This document shows, piece by piece, positions 12,395 through 22,740 of a stretch of DNA of 64,000 nt. This DNA comes from Toxonevra muliebris. Lineage: Eukaryota; Arthropoda; Insecta; Diptera; Pallopteridae. Each line of letters opens with the position of its first letter. Positions within the stretch are counted from its first letter, which is position 1. The notes under the pieces were generated by a model. That model did not search any database, was not told the origin of the DNA, and saw only the letters and a list, made by a program, of their open reading frames with translations. The position numbers were made by a program, and so were the translations under genes. Location of the stretch: NCBI GenBank assembly GCA_963691655.1, contig OY829326.1, forward strand, positions 93,241,235-93,305,234. The letters are read 5' to 3'.

Positions 12395-12880
12395 AAGATA
12401 GCAGGTCATCAAAGTCTTCGCTTATGCAGATGCCGTAAATCTGATTGAATCTACCAAACTCCTGGACACTTTAAGAGAGTTACTCATCACTAATCCTTAA
12501 ATAGAGAACTGAAGAACAACAAGTTAGAATTTATTGATTATCTCGACCAATGGAAAACATTACAGAATTCTATGGAGTAGTGGTCTAGTGAAATGTTTTT
12601 GAATGTTAATCAAGGATAAAGCAATTTAAAACGCTGTAACATCTAAAACATTTAACAAGGTTATCACGAGATTCTTGGTTTCCACCGAGTCACTCAAAAT
12701 TTTACAGGCTTAGAGTTAAGTGCATAATGTGATAGTTTCATGGTGAGTTCGTTGGAATAGGGAATCACAGACGATATCGAGAATATTTTTACTGATTACC
12801 TAACACTTGCCCGAAGATATTTGATTGAATTTCCGTCAAGAGACATAAGACTGGATACTGATGACTCCGACGAAAGTTAG
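12395..12880 (+). pseudogene. Non-LTR reverse transcriptase remnant with decayed YADD
   Basis: In one plus-strand frame at about 12402-12496 the translation is QVIKVFAYADAVNLIESTKL, followed by a helix ending in LRELLITNP and a stop. This is the catalytic block of a LINE reverse transcriptase (F/AYADDxxLI), with the second Asp changed to Ala. Downstream DNA to about 12880 gives only broken frames. An isolated, inactive fragment. Supported by one motif, so moderate confidence only. Confidence 0.45.
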
Positions 12881-12960
12881 CACAAGTCCAGCACACAAAT
12901 ATCGAAAAACTAAAATGAATCCCTTCTGCACTCGTCACATGATGTGATAACATTCAACAC

Positions 12961-13062
12961 TATTCCATTGATATATACTTAGGTATATTCCACAACCATT
13001 TTTGATATATAAATTGCTATGGCAATTATGCGCTGCATACTTTTGGGCTTAAAGTCAAATGT
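12961..13062 (-). repeat. Dispersed repeat family R1x, inverted partial copy
   Basis: The reverse complement contains CAAAAGTATGCAGCGCATAA and ATCAAAAATGGTTGTGGAAT, matching 6975-7040 of the fuller copy. It includes the internal piece that is missing between the two halves at 13335-13418 and 15095-15255. Confidence 0.6.
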
Positions 13063-13334
13063 ACGAAATGCCGATTTTTGGGAATAAAATCAAAAACGTT
13101 GTTATGATCCTGAAAAATATTTTGCAGACAATTTTACTTTTGCTGAACCTCAAAACATTTTAAAGGGAACAATAAATGAAATATCGAATGTTTTATCATA
13201 AAAAATAGTCAAAAAGTGGTGAACTTTAATATAAACCTGATGTATAATTTAAAACATCAGGACCCTAATAATTTTTTTTTTAGCTCCATCAGAATATATT
13301 TTAAGAACTTTGTTACTTTTTGAGGTGATAATAG

Positions 13335-13418
13335 CATCTTTACTCGGAGCTGAAAGAAAATCTATAGTGGAGTGAATTGATAGAAATTAAAATCAAATGT
13401 TACGTCTGTGTCGTGTGA
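13335..13418 (+). repeat. Dispersed repeat R1x, left half
   Basis: TTTACTCGGAGCTGAAAGAA through GTGTCGTGTG matches 6848-6925. The match stops where LINE-related sequence begins. Confidence 0.65.
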
Positions 13419-15090
13419 GGTTTTATAGTATTTTTTTAACGAGGAGTAAAAGCATTGAAAGCCGAAGTCAGTGCGAGACTTCCACCCGCTAAACATCTCC
13501 TCTTGTCCGACGGAAAGCTCCTCTCGGAACCACCCTTAAGTATTTCGTCGGGAGGCCGACTTGAGCATTACTGCTCACTCGTCTGTTTTTATTTTTTTGT
13601 CGGTTTGATTCGATACCCTGGTTTTTTCGTTCCACGCATAAAAACTGCTACTTTCCAGCCGTCAACTTCGATTAACCGTGACAGCCGTTATTGGTCTGGC
13701 AGCGGGGTGAAGAAGCGGCTGAAACAAGCGTAGGAGCTAGTTTTTATAATCGGGAGTGGTTTCATTCCAGTATGAGGTACCGTTTCATATAAACGCAGGA
13801 GACGTCTAGGTCTTTTAGGCGTTTATTTTTCGGGATGCGCCTTTTCGTTTTAACCGATCTGGTGAGTCGGTTGTGGTCTCATTGCAGACTGAAGCGCCGT
13901 CATTCATCGGGATGGCATAGGGCTTTGTGACATTTTGGTCACACCCTCCCTCTCTATGGGGTATTTTAGTCGCCTCTTACGACAGGCATACCTTACCGTG
14001 GGAATATTCTTGCCCACTTCCCGCAGGGGCCCTTTACTCCAATTGGTTGTTTGCTTGCATCGGCTCTCTCTCATTTCTTCGTACATGTATCATCATATGT
14101 TTGTACCTTCGTAGCTTTTACCCAGATTGGTGCCGCATACACTAAAATAGACGTACTAACATTTACCAGGAGGCTTCTCATTTTTTGTCTTGGACCACCG
14201 ACGTTGGGCAATAGTCTTGCAATCGCCATGCTCACTTTTTTGGCCTTATCACTCGCATATCTGAGGTATTCCTTGAAGCTCATACCATAGTCAAGGAAGA
14301 CTCCAAGGTACTTGATGAAGGGGCTGGAGGATATAGTGTGCCCGCCAACTCTGACTTCAATATTTTCTACCCTTTTGCGGCTAGTCATCAGTAGCGCTTC
14401 TTTCTTTATGATCAGCTAGCTGTCGTACATGATGTTCCAAAGCAGTGGGCCCAGCACAGAACCCTGTGGGACCCCACCTATAACCTTGTACTCTTTTGGC
14501 CCTTCTATAGTGACGTATAACAGCTTTCTGTCACTGAAGTAACTAGCTATGATTTTGATTAAGTAGTCGGGGATGTGCATGTCCGCCATCGCTTTCAGTA
14601 TGCAACTCCAATTAGCGCAATCAAACGCATTTTTCACGTCCAAGGTAACTATGGCGCAGTACTCTTTCTTGCCTTCTAGCCACCTTTTCCCTTCCTTTGC
14701 CTTGCCGGCAATATCACAAACGGCTGCAATTGACTCTATTGTAGATTGCTTTTTCCGGAACCCGTATTGCCATTGCGATAACACTTCTCTGCCTTCAGTG
14801 AATTTTTCGATTCGAGCGCATATTATGCCTTCGAAGATGATGGTTCCTCAAGAGATTTGTCAACTTTAGGGAGTAGCACTAGTCGTTGCCGCTTCCATTC
14901 TTTGGGGAAAGTTCCCTCCTTTAAGCATACTGTATAAAGTTTGTTAAGCACTGCTGGTTTTTTACGCACGATAAATTTTAATACATTATTTGGGATTCCA
15001 TCTAACCCTATGGAGTTTTCGCGATTTAATTCTCGAGGCTGCACTTAATACTTCTGCAGTTGAGACAGGGAGTATTGTTGTGATTGTGTG
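13419..15090 (-). mobile_element. R1-like LINE, truncated and internally deleted
   Basis: A minus-strand LINE remnant lies between the two halves of the dispersed repeat, so it is probably a later insertion. The RT fragment is at 14071-15044. The downstream part (14045 to about 13440) would be its 3' region and includes a GC-richer block with GGTATGCCTGTCGTAAGAGG near 13978-13998 (minus strand). No poly(A) tail is obvious at the 13419 end. Short similar TGTG..GTGTG sequences flank the unit (13408-13418, 15081-15092) and might be a decayed target duplication. Confidence 0.55.
14071..15044 (-). pseudogene. LINE reverse transcriptase, R1-like, catalytic YADD deleted
   Basis: Three minus-strand pieces follow in order. 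At 15044-14823 is SIGLDGIPNNVLK followed by PKEWKRQRLVLLPKVDK (early RT blocks). At 14784-14416 is QYGFRKKQST, VTLDVKNAFD and GGVPQGSVLGPLLWNIMYD (central RT blocks). At 14388-14071 is IKYLGVFLD and YASDKAKKVSMAIARLLPNV, then LVYAAPIW (thumb). The protein jumps from NIMYDS, a stop, directly to the segment before the thumb, so the YADD block and surrounding residues are missing. A second gap with a frame change lies near 14800-14840. No endonuclease or RNase H is present. The style resembles the R1 clade, an inference from motif wording. It cannot encode an active enzyme. Confidence 0.8.
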
Positions 15091-15094
15091 ATAT

Positions 15095-15255
15095 ACTTAC
15101 ATATCAATGGAATAGTGAAACATACTAAAAATTTTTCTTTTTTATTGTATTGTTTTATTATATAATTTATTTAAACTTGTATTCTTTCCTAATTGAAATT
15201 GTCGAATAATAATCATGCAAAAAGCTAAGAAAACGCATTGAAAAGAGAAAATGCT
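15095..15255 (+). repeat. Dispersed repeat R1x, right half
   Basis: ATACTTACATATCAATGGAA through AAAAAGCTAAGAAA..GAAAAGAGAAAATG matches 7026-7185. It resumes the family on the far side of the LINE. Confidence 0.65.
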
Positions 15256-15496
15256 ATTAAGACTCAACAATATCACATTTCAAATTAGTGAATCAATGTA
15301 GGAAAGAACTTGTCTATCTTTGTATTAAGCTAGACTTTACATTGAAGGTAGTGAGAAACTGGATGGATGGGAAAGAATTAAAACTACCCTAGACACTGCT
15401 CAGGTGCAATTACCCTAGGTAAAGTTAGGATGGTTATATTCTCTTACTACTAGGAATCTGCAAATTTAAAGTGGTACAGACTCTCCATTTGTGCTG

Positions 15497-15538
15497 CAGT
15501 AACCCTTAGAGTAACCCTTTACAGTAACCCTTAGAGGG
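15497..15538 (+). repeat. Short tandem repeat, AGTAACCCTTAGAG units
   Basis: AGTAACCCTTAGAG appears twice with a variant AGTAACCCTTTAC between, about 14 bp per unit. A local slippage product. Confidence 0.6.
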
Positions 15539-15747
15539 CATTATCTGGTGATTGTACACTAGGCGCTATATCTTTAATAATACCCTATTGCAGAGGAAGA
15601 CTTGGACGAGAAAGAAAATCTAGCTTTCCTTATATGCTCTTATTTAGCTCTAACTTCAGTCAGGCTATTCTCTTTACACTTAACTTTTCTGAATAACCTT
15701 TATGAAATCTCAATAATTGAGTTTGGGTGGTTGTCAAAATTTATGAT

Positions 15748-15826
15748 GCTATAGCTTAGTTGTCTAGTGCGCCAGCAAGTACTCTGCCACTTGTGGCCAA
15801 AATTCAAATCCCACAAAATTCCCTTT
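15748..15826 (+). other. tRNA-like sequence, possible SINE head
   Basis: ATAGCTTAGTTGTCTAGTGC resembles a pol III A box. About 50 bases later AAAATTCAAATCCCAC resembles a B box (GGTTCAAATCC with changes). Spacing fits a tRNA-derived promoter. I cannot fold it into a convincing tRNA and see no tail or target duplication. Confidence 0.25.
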
Positions 15827-15829
15827 TTT

Positions 15830-17420
15830 AATCCCTAAAATTTCAAAACTTTTTTTGAATTTGGATTCTACATATAAAGTATGCACAATTACAGAGATTC
15901 ACTGTTTGTGTATATCTCATCTTAAATTATTTCAATAACAATCCTTAAGCCGGTACAAATGTATTTTAATCAAGAAATCTTAATTTTCAAATTTAAAAGT
16001 TCATCTTAACTACAAATAGGAATTAAATTCGATTTAAATCCAAAACGAGTTTGTAATCAGTAAAATTTCTTTTAAGTTTAGATCCTTCAGTGTGTTAGTC
16101 CATAAATAAAATAAATAACTAGAATTTTAGAAAATTCTCTTTTAGTTTTCTAATGTAAAATTATTTACATTGAATTTAGATTTCTTATATAAAAATGAAA
16201 ATCCTTTCAAAAAGATAATTTCTATGTACACAAACATACACATGCTCGCACCTGTGTATGTGTATACTATGTGCACATATGTATAAACAACAGTGGAGGG
16301 CATTTCATATGCGCGCGTGCAAAAATTTTCTCTTTTTCTAGTACAGTGTATATATAAAAAAACGGAACGAAAATGTTGCACGTGTGCCTATGAAGTGGCT
16401 AACACTGATATGCATACATACATACATTGCATATCTTCCAAAAAGTATTACAAAACACATAAATAAATTAAATAAAGAACATTTTAAAAATAACAACGAC
16501 AAAAACAACAACAACGTCGACATAGAATTTTCATCAAATTCATTTAAGTGTATGATATATTTTTTACACCACATGGCAAAGTATGAAATCTTCATGCGCA
16601 CATGTAAATTAATAAGGGAAGGTGGGTGCAAAAAATGCCATAGATAAATATTTTAAATTTTTGCTATTGAATAGAAATTAGGCACAGTTTTTTAGCAAAT
16701 CCAAATTATTCTGAAAACTAAAATATTGAGAAAAATATTCATATTTTTTTCTGTGCTAAACAACAGCAAAATAGTATTTGAATTCCGACCCGGGTTTTTT
16801 CTGAGTATTTTTAGGGGCTGATAACGAATCTATAAATCTTTTTTCGAGTCAGGTCATGTTTCGTATGTTTGTATTCGTAAATCTTCGTTTTTTGAAAATA
16901 TGATAAGCACCAAAACTTTTAAAACTGCGTGATCTACCAATGTAGATGAAAAATTTTAATTTTTTGTAATAAAATTGTTCATCCAAAAGTCCGAAAGTTT
17001 CATAATTAATAGAGTAAAAAAGTAAAAACAAACAGAAAAAAATTTTCATCCTTAACTTTCAACCTTACTAAATTTTAAAGGAACGACAAAGATTTACGAT
17101 TATACATGAAACCTGACCGAAATGATCCGACAAAAATTTTAGCAGATTCGTGATCAGCGGCCAAAAATACTGCAGAAAAATTGGACCACAACTCAGATTC
17201 TGTTTTAAAGTCCCATTTTATTGTACAGTGTAATGGGCCATTATTTTTTGTGTAATTTATGTAAACTATCTTTTTATTATTTCTAAAATTACCTTCAGTT
17301 TGCAACTGTGGTGAATCTAGAGGGTGACCTATGGGGATTACATCCCTTCTTAATAATGGGAAACGCTGTAAAATTTCTCTACAATGCAACTTGCCTTACT
17401 TTTGGAGGAAAAATGATTTT
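15830..17420. other. AT-rich DNA, no gene seen
   Basis: Only short open frames made of low-complexity sequence. ATATGTGTATAC/GTGCACATATGT near 16250-16285 is microsatellite-like. Nothing else recognised. Confidence 0.5.
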
Positions 17421-17423
17421 GGT

Positions 17424-17745
17424 CTGGTTTTTCGATAATCGACTTTAATCTTATTTGGGTCTGACTTCCGATCTTAATCTGACTTGTCGTTTATGTAATT
17501 TTTGAACTGAATTTTGGTCAGAGTTTTAGTCTGAACTTTAGTTCGAGTTTTAGTTTGAATTCCTAGCTAAGTTTTGGTCACACTTTGATCCAGTTTTTGG
17601 CCAACATTTTTAACTGTATTTTAGTTGGAATTTGTTCTAAATTTTTACCTAATATTTATGAGAGTTTTGATTTATTTTTACTCAAAATGTGGTTTAATTT
17701 CGGGTCAAAATTTTATTCGAATTTTGAGGTAGTTTTTAGGTCTTT
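17424..17745 (+). repeat. Degenerate GGTCTGAATTT-type array 1
   Basis: The motif TTTTGGTCTGA/GAATTTTGGTCAGAGTTTTAGTCTGAA recurs about every 15-20 bases with substitutions. The same vocabulary fills 30650-31400, 42765-43240 and 43470-43960. It looks like an old minisatellite or a spreading simple repeat with no coding role. Confidence 0.65.
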
Positions 17746-18434
17746 CCAAACCCAATGCCTAGTTTCGCCACTGACTGGTAACCCAAAAAACTCACTATAA
17801 TTGGCGCATCACTAGCATCCTTTAAAAAAAAAGCTATAAAAAATAGAGAAAACTGAGCTAGTGCTTTCGCAAAAGTCAATCTGACAATCCATCATTCAAT
17901 CAATTGAAAATCTGCCAGACACACCAAAATGCACTTAGAAGAAAACGTGAGTAATACATATGTACATTACACTTTGGGCCAACTATTTCCGTTAATAATT
18001 TAGCGCACATTCCAAAATATTGAAATTTTAGTGGAACAACCTTGAAAGGAAACCAGAGCCAAATTTAGCAATTGTTGTTTTAATTTTAACATGCTTCATT
18101 GTTGATTTATATATATATTTTTATTAGAAAGTGAACTACTTTAAATAAAAGCAGATCGTGTTTGCCAATTTTGGCTGGTTGTAGTTAAAAAAAATTATTT
18201 CTAATGTACGAAATTCTAAATGTAAAATTTTTACTTAGTTGAAACGTCGAACATATGATTCCATTGTATTTTCAAATCACTTCTAAGTTTTTATCCACCG
18301 TAATTTATGTTTTTGTAGTAAGTTAGAATATAGCGTTTATAACCGATTTCCCCTGCATACTTTTGATATTTTTAATTATTTAAATCGGATTTACAGTACA
18401 CATACAAAACACTCACACACATACTTAAATAAAA
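17746..18434. other. No gene recognised
   Basis: AT-rich sequence. An ACACATACAAAACACTCACACAC run lies directly upstream of the short ORF at 18435. Confidence 0.45.
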
Positions 18435-18578
18435 ATGCACAATGACGATTTGAAAGCGGATATGGGTATGAAATCTTTGCCACATAATAACGATTCCCCT
18501 CCACCTCCAGCGTCTACACTTTACGGTACAGCAACGCGGGTGTTCTCAGTTGAGAATCAATTCGTTTCTAAGCGATAA
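18435..18578 (+). CDS. Candidate short coding exon, 47 aa, function unknown
   Basis: The frame starts MHNDDLKADMGMKSLP, continues through an HNNDSPPPPAS proline stretch and ends FVSKR. The AAAAATG start context is acceptable for a fly. Unlike neighbouring open frames it is not built from microsatellite sequence: it has mixed, acidic-then-proline-rich composition, and local GC is raised from about 18440 to 18580. It could be the first coding exon of a host gene with a long intron; possible donors inside it (G|GTACAG near 18525, GG|GTGTTC near 18538) are weak. I recognise no family. It may equally be chance. Confidence 0.25.
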   Translation: MHNDDLKADMGMKSLPHNNDSPPPPASTLYGTATRVFSVENQFVSKR

Positions 18579-20600
18579 GACGATGACGCTCTTCTGCTTT
18601 AATGAGATATGAGCGCAAACGCTGGCTGACTTTTTCCTCTTCCTCTATTCTATTGTCGTGGTATGTGAGTGGTTGTGTGTGTGTATGCGTATGTGTTTGT
18701 ATGTTAAATAAAACTGGATTTCAGAGAAATCAGTATGTTGAATCTCATTATCGAGATTTGCATTAATGTCAAAAACATTGAGGTGAACTTTCATCAACAA
18801 AGTATAAAGACAACGAAGAAAAAAAAATATGGCATATATTTTGACGATGCTAATTCCATTTCCATTCTATCAAATGGAAGTGAAAAAATACGCAGACATT
18901 TATTCATTCATTCATTGCCAGATTTAATTGTTGCAATTGTCATTTTGAATTTAAATTGCGATTTCGTGGTGCGCGCAGTTCTTGCCGCATATATTCAAGT
19001 ATACATACATGTACACTATATACATATAAGTACCAGTATATATATATATATATATATATATGTTTGCTTTTAATTGTTGCTGATAAAATCACAAATCGCC
19101 CGCCAGCAATAGTTGCAATATTGTCGTATGTAGAAATTTATTTTCCTCCAGTTGCAGTTGCAGCTGCAGCTTTTTTGTATTAAAATAACGTTGGTACTTA
19201 GTTTTGCTGTTATTTTTAAGTTGTTGTTGCAACACAACAACAAGAACGCATGCCTGAATGCTATGTCGGAAAGTATGTATAGCATGTAGCAACAAAATTA
19301 TTACATTTTTGAAGTTCATCTAGATTGTCATGTACCCGTTATTAATATAGTACATACATGCACATGTATGGATATATGTGTGCGTGCACAACAATTTTGT
19401 ATGACAACCAACACCAGCACAAAGACCATTCATTCATTCATTGTAACACACACACCCACATAAACCTCATTCAAGCTATGCAATAAATTGACTTTTTGAA
19501 GTAGCAACATTTTTTCAAGTGCCACATCACAGCATCACTTCATTTCATTTCACAGCAATTTCATGATGGTGTTAGTGGTAGGGTTGCCATTTTTGCATTG
19601 TTTCATTATTTCAGAGAGTTAGTTGTCAATTATGCTTTTAATAGTGCACACATGCGAATACCACAATCCATGCATTCATGCAATGCAATTTTATATCGAC
19701 ATCGTCTGATTGTTTTCGTTTCAAATCCAGAATTTTAAACATTTACATACTTAGTTAAATATTGTGCTATTCAAAATTGTTCGAAGCTTTCAAGCTGCAC
19801 AGGTTTATTTTTGATAGTCCTGAACAAATGAAAACATATGTAAACTATACAAGTTCATATATACATTAATATATACACATCCTTCCTGGCCTTCCAAAAT
19901 AAAAATTCGAACTAGGTGAACCCGAATAAATTTTTTGACGGATGTATATCCAAAAAGCAAAAAAATTCATTTAGCACTTTTAAGTTAGGTCATCTTGAAA
20001 TTGCTACGGATTCTGCTTTTGCAGCCTAAAATTGTTTGGATTCCTATATACTGGATATACTTATTTAATTCGAGAATTATTGTTTTTAGCTTACGTTCGA
20101 TTTGGAGACGTCAGGGGAACAAGTTTTTATACAGAAATGATGATTTTTGTTTTTAATTTTAAATTAAAGTAATGAGTAATTTTCTATTTCATCACTGAGC
20201 ATAGGCAACTGTTATCAAAATAATTAATAATGGAACTATGTTTTTTTATTTAATTTGTCAGTTTAAATGTTTGGTGATCCCCTAAATATATTTTACTTTT
20301 TTCTTGGTACGAAGTTTCTTTAACATGAGTAACGAAATATGTTTTGAAAAAAAACGCATGAAAGTTCAGCTGAAAAAGTTGTTCGTTGCAGAAAAAAATT
20401 CGCTATCTGGAAATTCGTTATATGGAGATCAAAACACACTAAAAGTAGAACGAAAAGCTGTGTTAAATTTAAAATATTTTAAATGTTTTTGACTTTATCT
20501 TAAATATGAAAAAATATTTATTATCGAATACGCAGGGGAATAATAAATCATTTGGCTCTAGTTGCCGAATGTTGGAAGCCCAAAAACACAGGCTTTGCGT
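18579..20600. other. Low-complexity DNA, TA and GT microsatellites
   Basis: A GTGTGTGTGT tract lies near 18674-18685, a (TA)n tract at 19037-19061, and CAA/CAG-rich DNA at 19150-19250 that generates spurious frames on both strands. No gene seen. Confidence 0.55.
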
Positions 20601-20601
20601 C

Positions 20602-20817
20602 TTAAAAGATCGTTTGTGTCAGTCCCCAATTTAGCACAAAAGACATTCCAAAAACTTCCCTTCTGAGCCGAGCTATAGCTGAACATTCACACAGAATGTA
20701 TGTTGTCGTCTCGTCATCTTCCATATACGACTCATTATACATGTTGAAATGAAATATGTAATTAATAGAATAACTAAACACTGCACTATTTTTTGTAGAG
20801 TTGTCTTTGAACCTCAT
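20602..20817 (-). pseudogene. LINE C-terminal tail fragment
   Basis: The minus-strand frame includes MEDDETTTYILCECSAIARLRREVFG. This matches the shape of the cysteine-rich tail downstream of RNase H in I/LOA-type LINEs (..DDxTTEHxLCxCPAxxxxRxxxLG), also seen in this window at 46330-46812. Only the second half of the zinc motif is present. No RT or RNase H lies nearby. An isolated decayed scrap. Confidence 0.5.
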
Positions 20818-20866
20818 AATCTTTGATTTTACTTTGCATCCTCTTCCAATGTTATCTACAAATATA

Positions 20867-21536
20867 CAGTACCTAAAAAAATTTATCTAATGAAGAACGA
20901 TTTTTGAAGCACAATAAATAGGCGAGAATGGCGTCAAATCAAAAAGTAACAGCCTAATTTAGTGTCTACTTATCCAGATACACAGAAGAGGAAATACATT
21001 TTTGAAATCAGGTTCCAAAAGGGTCTTGTAAATCCCGAAATTTCGACTAAAAGTCATGATTTTTTTTTAATTTTTTGGGTGCAAATTTCTTCAAATTCCA
21101 CAGCTGTCTTTACAAACACAAACATAATGCAAAACAATTTTTAAAATCGGTCAATGTCTATTAATGACGCAAGAGGTTCTTAGAAATTCAGAAAAAATTT
21201 TAGGGAAAGTATGAATTATGGCCTAAACTTACTAACTTTGAACATCTTGCGCCAGCAACACACATTATCCGATTTCAAACATTCTTTCAGCATTATGTTT
21301 GTGTTTGTAAGTAGTGGAATTTGAAAAAAAATTGTAATTTATGGTAAAAATTCGGAAACTTTCGAGATTCTTTTGGAACCTGAAGATATTATCTTATTTA
21401 GAAAATTGTTTTTTCTTGTGTTCGTCTAGATGTATAAAAACTTTTCTCTGCTGTAGCTTTTCGATTTGATGGCATTCTTGGCTTTTTATCGTGCGTCAAA
21501 AATGTTCCTTCATTCGATCAATTTTTTGAGGTACTG
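20867..21536. mobile_element. Foldback element with very long inverted repeats, copy 1
   Basis: The left end CAGTACCTAAAAAAATT and the reverse complement of the right end CAGTACCTCAAAAAATT match, with TA outside each. Pairing continues inward almost to the middle: AATGAAGAACGATTTTTGAA pairs with AATGAAGGAACATTTTTGAC, and AAATTCCACAGCTGTCTTTACAAACACAAACATAATGC with GCATTATGTTTGTG...GGAATTTG near 21290-21325. So most of the 670 bp could form one hairpin. No transposase frame. TA flanks suggest a Tc1/mariner-mobilised element. Confidence 0.75.
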
Positions 21537-21689
21537 TATATACTTCATTTTGCAAAAAACTCTCTCATACTTCTTACCTATGTACAAAACACACGTGAAC
21601 TGTATATTTCTTAACTTTGCTGCGTTAATACTCAACAATGCAAAACTAAATCTTTAACGATATCACGAAATCCCCTCAGATGAAAACTG

Positions 21690-22740
21690 TCTATGTCTGT
21701 CTGTGGCAAAAGTGTGGATCAGGTTATCGAGTATAACTACTTAGGCACTAAAATTACATCCATTGGCGTTACTAGGTAGGGGCCTGGAGGGCACGGTCCA
21801 AAGAAAATAATTAATTTAAAAATTATATAAAAACTTGCATTCATTAAAAAAAAATTTGACTATCTGTGAAAAAAAGGAAAAATTTTTGTTTACTTTTCGA
21901 GTTTTTGCTTTTGCAGCAAAAGCTGTGTATGATGAAAACTTAAAGCAGTAAAAGATTATTAGTTTCTACAACAAAATTTATAACATTTCCTTATTCTATT
22001 AGACAACACTTATTCATTAGGAGGCGGTTATGCAAGCAATTTTTTATTGTCCAATCAAAATTTATGATGTGTAAACATCTTTTCACGTACCCGAGAAAAA
22101 ATTTTACTTTTGAGTGATTTTGAAATCGCATTACGCTTGAGCTGTCCCATTATAAAGACTTTGGTTAAGAGTAACCATGTTACAGGAAAGGTTTTCAAAT
22201 GTATCAATTATTAACATTGAAAACAAATTGTTTTAAAGAAAAAATTACAGCCGAAGAGGCTGGGCCCCCCAGAGAATTATCCTAGTTACGCCAATGATTA
22301 CATCATCCAGAGTTCTGACCAAAGAAGTGAAGGCTCAAGCAACAAAAGCATCTTACATATCGGGATATCTACGAGACATTGTGGGTAAAAATAAATACAT
22401 GAGTACTAGAAGTGCAGTTCAAATCTACAAAACGTGCGTCAGACCAATTATAACGTACGGTGTAGAAAAACGAGCAGATACATCCATAACGCAGCGCGTT
22501 ATTAACACTAAAGAGATGCAAACTCTACGATCCATATCCGGGAATACTAGATTTGACCATCAAAGAAACGAAGACATAAGACATATATGTGAAATCGAAG
22601 ATGTAACCAAATGGAGCCGAAAACGGCGAAAAAAATAGAACCCGCATGTTAAAAGAATGCCTGATGGACGACTTGCAAAGGCAGCAATGTTAGAAAGGCC
22701 TAATACGACCAGGCCGCCCGTTAGATAGCATGAATGCTGG
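21690..22740 (+). pseudogene. Non-LTR reverse transcriptase 3' part, split by a MITE
   Basis: Before the MITE the frame reads VDQVIEYNYLGTKIT. After it the frame resumes with SSRVLTKEVKAQATKAS, YLRDIVGKNKYM, VQIYKTCVRPIITYGVE and LRSISGNTRFDHQRNEDIRHICEIEDVTKWSRKRRKK. This is the thumb and C-terminal part of a LINE reverse transcriptase of the type whose 3' end reads IYKTCVRPILTYGAE..RGRQRRR. Past the stop at 22638 another frame gives RMPDGRLAKAAMLERPNTTRPP, so a frameshift lies near 22635. The catalytic core upstream is absent. The 536-bp insertion is removed exactly by collapsing its 8-bp target duplication, which rejoins the frame. Confidence 0.75.
21761..22296. mobile_element. hAT-type MITE, 536 bp
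   Basis: The left end CATTGGCGTTACTAGG and the reverse complement of the right end CATTGGCGTAACTAGG are inverted repeats. ATTACATC occurs immediately outside on both sides (21753-21760 and 22297-22304), an exact 8-bp target duplication as made by hAT transposases. GGGGCC-rich blocks lie just inside each end. There is no transposase frame. It sits inside a LINE fragment. Confidence 0.85.

Noticed and set aside
13455..13733. Plus-strand frame of 92 codons
   Set aside because: Lies antisense to the 3' region of the minus-strand LINE; no motif.
13904..14290. Plus- and minus-strand frames overlapping the LINE 3' end
   Set aside because: Shadows of, or readthrough past, the RT remnant.
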